8,311 bases of DNA. Origin: an uncultured Lachnospiraceae bacterium. GTDB taxonomy: Bacteria > Bacillota > Clostridia > Lachnospirales > Lachnospiraceae. The DNA lies in contig UQAW01000117.1 in the NCBI GenBank assembly GCA_900539175.1, forward strand, positions 1 to 8,311, in the 5' to 3' direction. Numbering within the stretch: position 1 is the stretch's first letter; each line of letters starts with the position of its first letter. The position numbers and the translations under genes were made by a program. The notes under the pieces were generated by a model. The model searched no databases. It had not been told where the DNA came from and saw only the letters and a program-made list of their open reading frames with translations. Shown piece after piece: positions 6,182-8,311 of this stretch.

Positions 6182-6679
6182 ATGGAACATAGGAGTGAAA
6201 AAAGAAAAGATTATATTTCGTGGGATGAGTATTTTATGGCAGTGGCGAAGCTGGCAGGGATGCGCTCCAAGGATCCCAATTCGCAGGTGGGAGCTTGTAT
6301 TGTAAGTTCGGATAATAAAATTCTTTCTATGGGATATAATGGATTTCCCAAGGGGTGCTCAGATGATGTGTTTCCCTGGGGACGGGAAGAGGAAGATCCT
6401 CTAAAAAGTAAATATTTTTATGTGACACACAGTGAATTGAATGCGATTCTGAATTATCGGGGGGGAAGTCTTGAGGGAGCCAAACTTTATGTTTCCATGT
6501 TTCCGTGTAATGAATGTGCAAAGGCGATCATTCAGGCCGGAATTAAGAATGTGATTTATGATTGTGACAAATATGATAAGACCCCTGCTGTGATTGCATC
6601 AAAAATGATGTTTCAGGCAGCAGGGGTAACATTTCAAAAGTATAAACCGACCAACCGTACCATAGAGATTACGGTGTAG
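6182..6679 (+). CDS. dCMP deaminase, compact human/phage-like type
   Basis: Zinc enzyme converting dCMP to dUMP for thymidylate synthesis, in the cytoplasm. The 165 residues hold one deaminase domain: HSE at 83-85 (zinc ligand H83, proton shuttle E85) and PCNEC at 108-112 (C109, C112). The stretches RSKDPNSQVGACIV (28-41) and GYNGFPKGCSDDVFPW (51-66) correspond very closely to human DCTD as remembered, and the ComEB-type extra cysteine/histidine segment is absent. The first alanine of the usual HAE motif is serine here. AAAGGAG at 6167-6173 supports the start. It follows the upp terminator by about 45 bases without a convincing promoter of its own, so expression may depend on read-through. 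It converges with the transporter gene, stop to stop, across 11 bases. The extra allosteric behaviour of the human enzyme (dCTP on, dTTP off) may apply but is inferred. Confidence 0.9.
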   Translation: MEHRSEKRKDYISWDEYFMAVAKLAGMRSKDPNSQVGACIVSSDNKILSMGYNGFPKGCSDDVFPWGREEEDPLKSKYFYVTHSELNAILNYRGGSLEGAKLYVSMFPCNECAKAIIQAGIKNVIYDCDKYDKTPAVIASKMMFQAAGVTFQKYKPTNRTIEITV

Positions 6680-6690
6680 GCAGGAAAACG

Positions 6691-7404
6691 TTATTCATTT
6701 TTGGGCTCTGTCAGCGTCCGCGGCTTTACCTTCCTTGCCAGGTAGATAAATGGTGTATCAGCCAGACTGGTAATTACGAAGATGACATAACTGGAGAATG
6801 CGATGTTGATTAATACAGGCAGCTTGTACATTCCCCAGAAAGCACCGAAGGTATAGAGAACGGTGTTCAGAAGCTGGGAAATCAAAGTGGAGCCGTTGTT
6901 TCTGAGCCAAAGAAATTTTTTGGAATCTCCGCAAAGCCGGGTGGTCATGTTCCACCATCTGTGGTAGGCCCAGACGTCAAAGCGCTGGCAGATGGCATAT
7001 ACGATAAAGCTTGCAAACATCAGCCGTGGTGTATTGGAGAAAATAGTTTTGATGCTGGGCTGTGCCCAGTCATTGGCATTGGGTTGATAGAGCATCCAGG
7101 ACTGGGAAATCAGGATAAAAAGAAGAGAAGTCAGAATTCCCAGATTTACGGATTTTTGTGCGGCCTTTTTTCCGGACAATTCACTCAGAATATCGGTTAC
7201 CAGAAAAGTGGAGGCGAATAAGATGTTGCCCAATGTTTGTTCCATGCCGAAAGCATCGACCATAATCAGCACTTCGATATTGGCGGTAATGGTGGCGATA
7301 CAGGTAAAGGCGTGGAGTCCGGAGTCGCCGAACAGGTAGTAAAACAGCAGAATACTGCCGAAAATTACAAGTAAACTTCCGATTAGTAATAATTCATTCA
7401 TCAT
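6691..7404 (-). CDS. YhhQ-family queuosine precursor transporter
   Basis: Integral membrane protein of 237 residues in the YhhQ/VUT family (DUF165), whose E. coli member imports preQ0 and preQ1. About six hydrophobic segments are visible: 4-22, 32-50, 58-72, 86-104, 172-190 and 196-220. Family landmarks are TDILSELSGKK at 70-80 and LRNNGSTLISQ at 167-177. At N180 in QLLNTV the family normally has Asp (compare SDT in E. coli YhhQ as remembered), a possible specificity change. The start at 7404 is chosen for AAAGGAG six bases upstream; ATG at 7401 is equally possible, while a longer frame from 7449 lacks a ribosome binding site. It overlaps the end of the radical SAM gene by 11 bases, so the two are co-translated. 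The family is secure; the actual substrate, whether preQ0, preQ1 or queuine, is not readable. Confidence 0.85.
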   Translation of the reverse strand: MMNELLLIGSLLVIFGSILLFYYLFGDSGLHAFTCIATITANIEVLIMVDAFGMEQTLGNILFASTFLVTDILSELSGKKAAQKSVNLGILTSLLFILISQSWMLYQPNANDWAQPSIKTIFSNTPRLMFASFIVYAICQRFDVWAYHRWWNMTTRLCGDSKKFLWLRNNGSTLISQLLNTVLYTFGAFWGMYKLPVLINIAFSSYVIFVITSLADTPFIYLARKVKPRTLTEPKNE

Positions 7405-8143
7405 GTTTTTCTCCTTTGTTCCCGGAATTTTCGTTTCCTCCGACTCCAAAATCTGTATTGTGCAGTAAAATGTCTACCCGGGGATTGTGAATATAATCAT
7501 GATATAGTTTCCGGGCAAAAATCTGGATGACCGAAGAATCCGGTTTCACTTCCGTAGTATTTTCAACCATAATATTGACACATACTCTGTCAAAATAAGA
7601 CAATCCGGTTTCAATATCTTGCCGCATGGAAGCTTCCGTCTGACCGGTGAGACCAAAAAGCAGACATACTTCATCTGCATAATCGGCAATCTCCTCCGGA
7701 GTGGCATCTCCCATGCCCTTGTTCATAACTTCCCGGCGGAAGACAGGGTCAAAAGTCTCCACTCCCATCTTGAGCTTTAATTGAATGCCAAGCCCTGCAA
7801 AATGCGCTTTCCAGTCAGCAATCTCCCTCCTGTGAATCCAGTGTGTTTCAAAGTGAAGCTGCCGGATTCCCTTATCCAGACAGACATCTTCGATAGTCTT
7901 CAACGTCTGAGCATCCAAATCTGTAAAACTCCCCGAATTAATCACCTCCAGAATATGAAAACACCCGGTAACCTTCTGTAGTTCCAAAAGATTTATACGG
8001 AAATTTTCTTCCTCATCAGGAGAAGAATCCAGGTGATAATCGCAGAAACGACATCTGCGCCAACGACACCCTGTCCCCCGGAGCATCAAAATCTCACGGG
8101 GATTTTTGTCAGTAATAACACTATAACGAATCTGGCTGGCCAT
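7394..8143 (-). CDS. Small radical SAM enzyme, possible queuine lyase (QueL)
   Basis: A 249-residue radical SAM protein. The cluster motif is C26-x4-C31-x2-C34 (GCRWRRCRFCDY), one residue longer in the first gap than the standard CX3CX2C; the underlying codons confirm it. Other radical SAM landmarks are INSGSF (68-73), GVETFD (127-132) followed by NKG (141-143), and LLFGLTGQTE (161-170). No extra cysteine-rich SPASM, B12-binding or TRAM domain is present. It is coupled to a YhhQ-type transporter. In gut Clostridia a radical SAM subgroup, QueL, converts queuine to preQ1, and this gene pair makes that the leading guess. The link rests on context, not on a motif that I can prove diagnostic. The start has AAAGGAG seven bases upstream (8157-8151). 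Alternatives are another base-processing or uncharacterised radical SAM reaction. Confidence 0.8.
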   Translation of the reverse strand: MASQIRYSVITDKNPREILMLRGTGCRWRRCRFCDYHLDSSPDEEENFRINLLELQKVTGCFHILEVINSGSFTDLDAQTLKTIEDVCLDKGIRQLHFETHWIHRREIADWKAHFAGLGIQLKLKMGVETFDPVFRREVMNKGMGDATPEEIADYADEVCLLFGLTGQTEASMRQDIETGLSYFDRVCVNIMVENTTEVKPDSSVIQIFARKLYHDYIHNPRVDILLHNTDFGVGGNENSGNKGEKHDE

Positions 8144-8177
8144 GGTAACTCCTTTCTTAAATCCTCAAACACACTCA

Positions 8178-8206
8178 AATATATCCATAGTAAACGGACA
8201 TGTCTG
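8178..8206 (-). promoter_or_regulatory. Weak candidate promoter for the radical SAM pair
   Basis: Read on the - strand, CAGACA (8206-8201) and TATATT (8183-8178) are 17 bases apart and match four and five of six consensus positions respectively. A start near 8171 would give a leader of about 28 bases, too short for a preQ1 riboswitch. The -35 hexamer lies inside the palindrome at 8200-8219. Consensus quality alone is not convincing. Confidence 0.3.
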
Positions 8207-8219
8207 CTGACGCAGACAT
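8200..8219. repeat. Perfect 20-bp palindrome upstream of radical SAM gene
   Basis: ATGTCTGC (8200-8207) and GCAGACAT (8212-8219) are exact inverted repeats separated by TGAC. No T-run follows on either strand, so it is not a standard terminator. It overlaps the candidate -35 of the radical SAM/transporter pair, the arrangement of a repressor operator. It could instead form an RNA hairpin at the 3' end of the gene entering from the window edge. Confidence 0.55.
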
Positions 8220-8234
8220 CACCATATATGAAAG

Positions 8235-8311
8235 TCAGATGCTCCGTGCTTTGCACTCCCGCATCTGCCGCCAGTATTCGTAATCCGGGCTGTCGCCCTC
8301 CTTACTCATAC
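8235..8311 (-). CDS. Possible 3' end of an unrecognised gene, partial
   Basis: A - strand frame enters from the window edge and stops at TGA (8237-8235). The visible tail of 24 codons from ATG 8309 contains KEGDSPDYEYWRQMRECKAR and ends in S-I. Its composition (aromatic, charged, varied codons) looks like real protein, and it is more GC-rich than its surroundings. An internal ATG exists at 8309, but the GGAGG lies after it, so it is not a likely start. The same bases also form two hairpins (8236-8267 and 8287-8298), so a structured non-coding or repeated element is an alternative. I do not recognise the protein. Confidence 0.35.
   Translation of the reverse strand, partial: MSKEGDSPDYEYWRQMRECKARSI

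Noticed and set aside
6961..7221. 86-codon + strand frame inside the transporter gene
   Set aside because: It is antisense to conserved YhhQ motifs and has no ribosome binding site.
7405..7449. Longer N-terminus for the transporter
   Set aside because: The extra 15 residues are hydrophilic, overlap the radical SAM gene and lack a ribosome binding site; AAAGGAG directly precedes ATG 7404.
8144..8234. preQ1 riboswitch upstream of the radical SAM gene
   Set aside because: The likely leader is about 30 bases and shows no preQ1-type hairpin with an A-rich tail before the ribosome binding site; the only strong hairpin lies upstream of the candidate start.

Overview
The window looks like a chromosomal segment of a spore-forming, low-to-mid GC Gram-positive bacterium, most likely a Clostridia member of the Lachnospiraceae type. 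This rests on strong AGGAG-type ribosome binding sites, a CwlD-type cortex amidase, a DivIVA-like protein, and a Sua5 / LMW-phosphatase-like / RpiB / Upp block that resembles the Bacillus subtilis ywlC-ywlE-ywlF-upp neighbourhood. No rRNA, tRNA, CRISPR array, insertion sequence or phage gene was seen. The taxonomic call is inference from gene content.

Positions 1-3240 hold a cell-envelope and sporulation group on the + strand. It contains a membrane-anchored, SH3-containing family 18 glycoside hydrolase, a DivIVA-like coiled-coil protein, and CwlD, the amidase that starts muramic-delta-lactam formation in spore cortex. A sigma-G-like promoter (GCATA, 18 bases, CATATAA) precedes the first gene. 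Between the second and third genes is a terminator-like hairpin. Its loop contains a CATATAAT / TATAAT box, its 3' arm contains the cwlD ribosome binding site, and its U-tract runs into the cwlD TTG start codon.

Positions 3240-6140 hold a housekeeping group, probably started by an extended -10 promoter (TGGTATAAT). It encodes the threonylcarbamoyl-AMP synthase for tRNA t6A, a YwlE-position LMW phosphatase homologue, ribose-5-phosphate isomerase B and uracil phosphoribosyltransferase, and ends at an intrinsic terminator. The phosphatase homologue has lost both the catalytic Cys and the general-acid Asp. Where the Cys-loop should be it carries D-S-D-D-T, which happens to resemble the HAD-family DxDxT motif.

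Positions 6140-8311 start with a dCMP deaminase of the compact human/phage-like type, which extends the pyrimidine-salvage theme of upp. Facing it on the - strand is a translationally coupled pair: a small radical SAM enzyme with an unusual CX4CX2C cluster motif, and a YhhQ-family queuosine-precursor transporter. Together they suggest salvage of queuine or preQ1, with QueL (queuine lyase) as the leading hypothesis for the radical SAM protein. Upstream of this pair lie a 20-bp perfect palindrome and, at the window edge, what may be the 3' end of another - strand gene.
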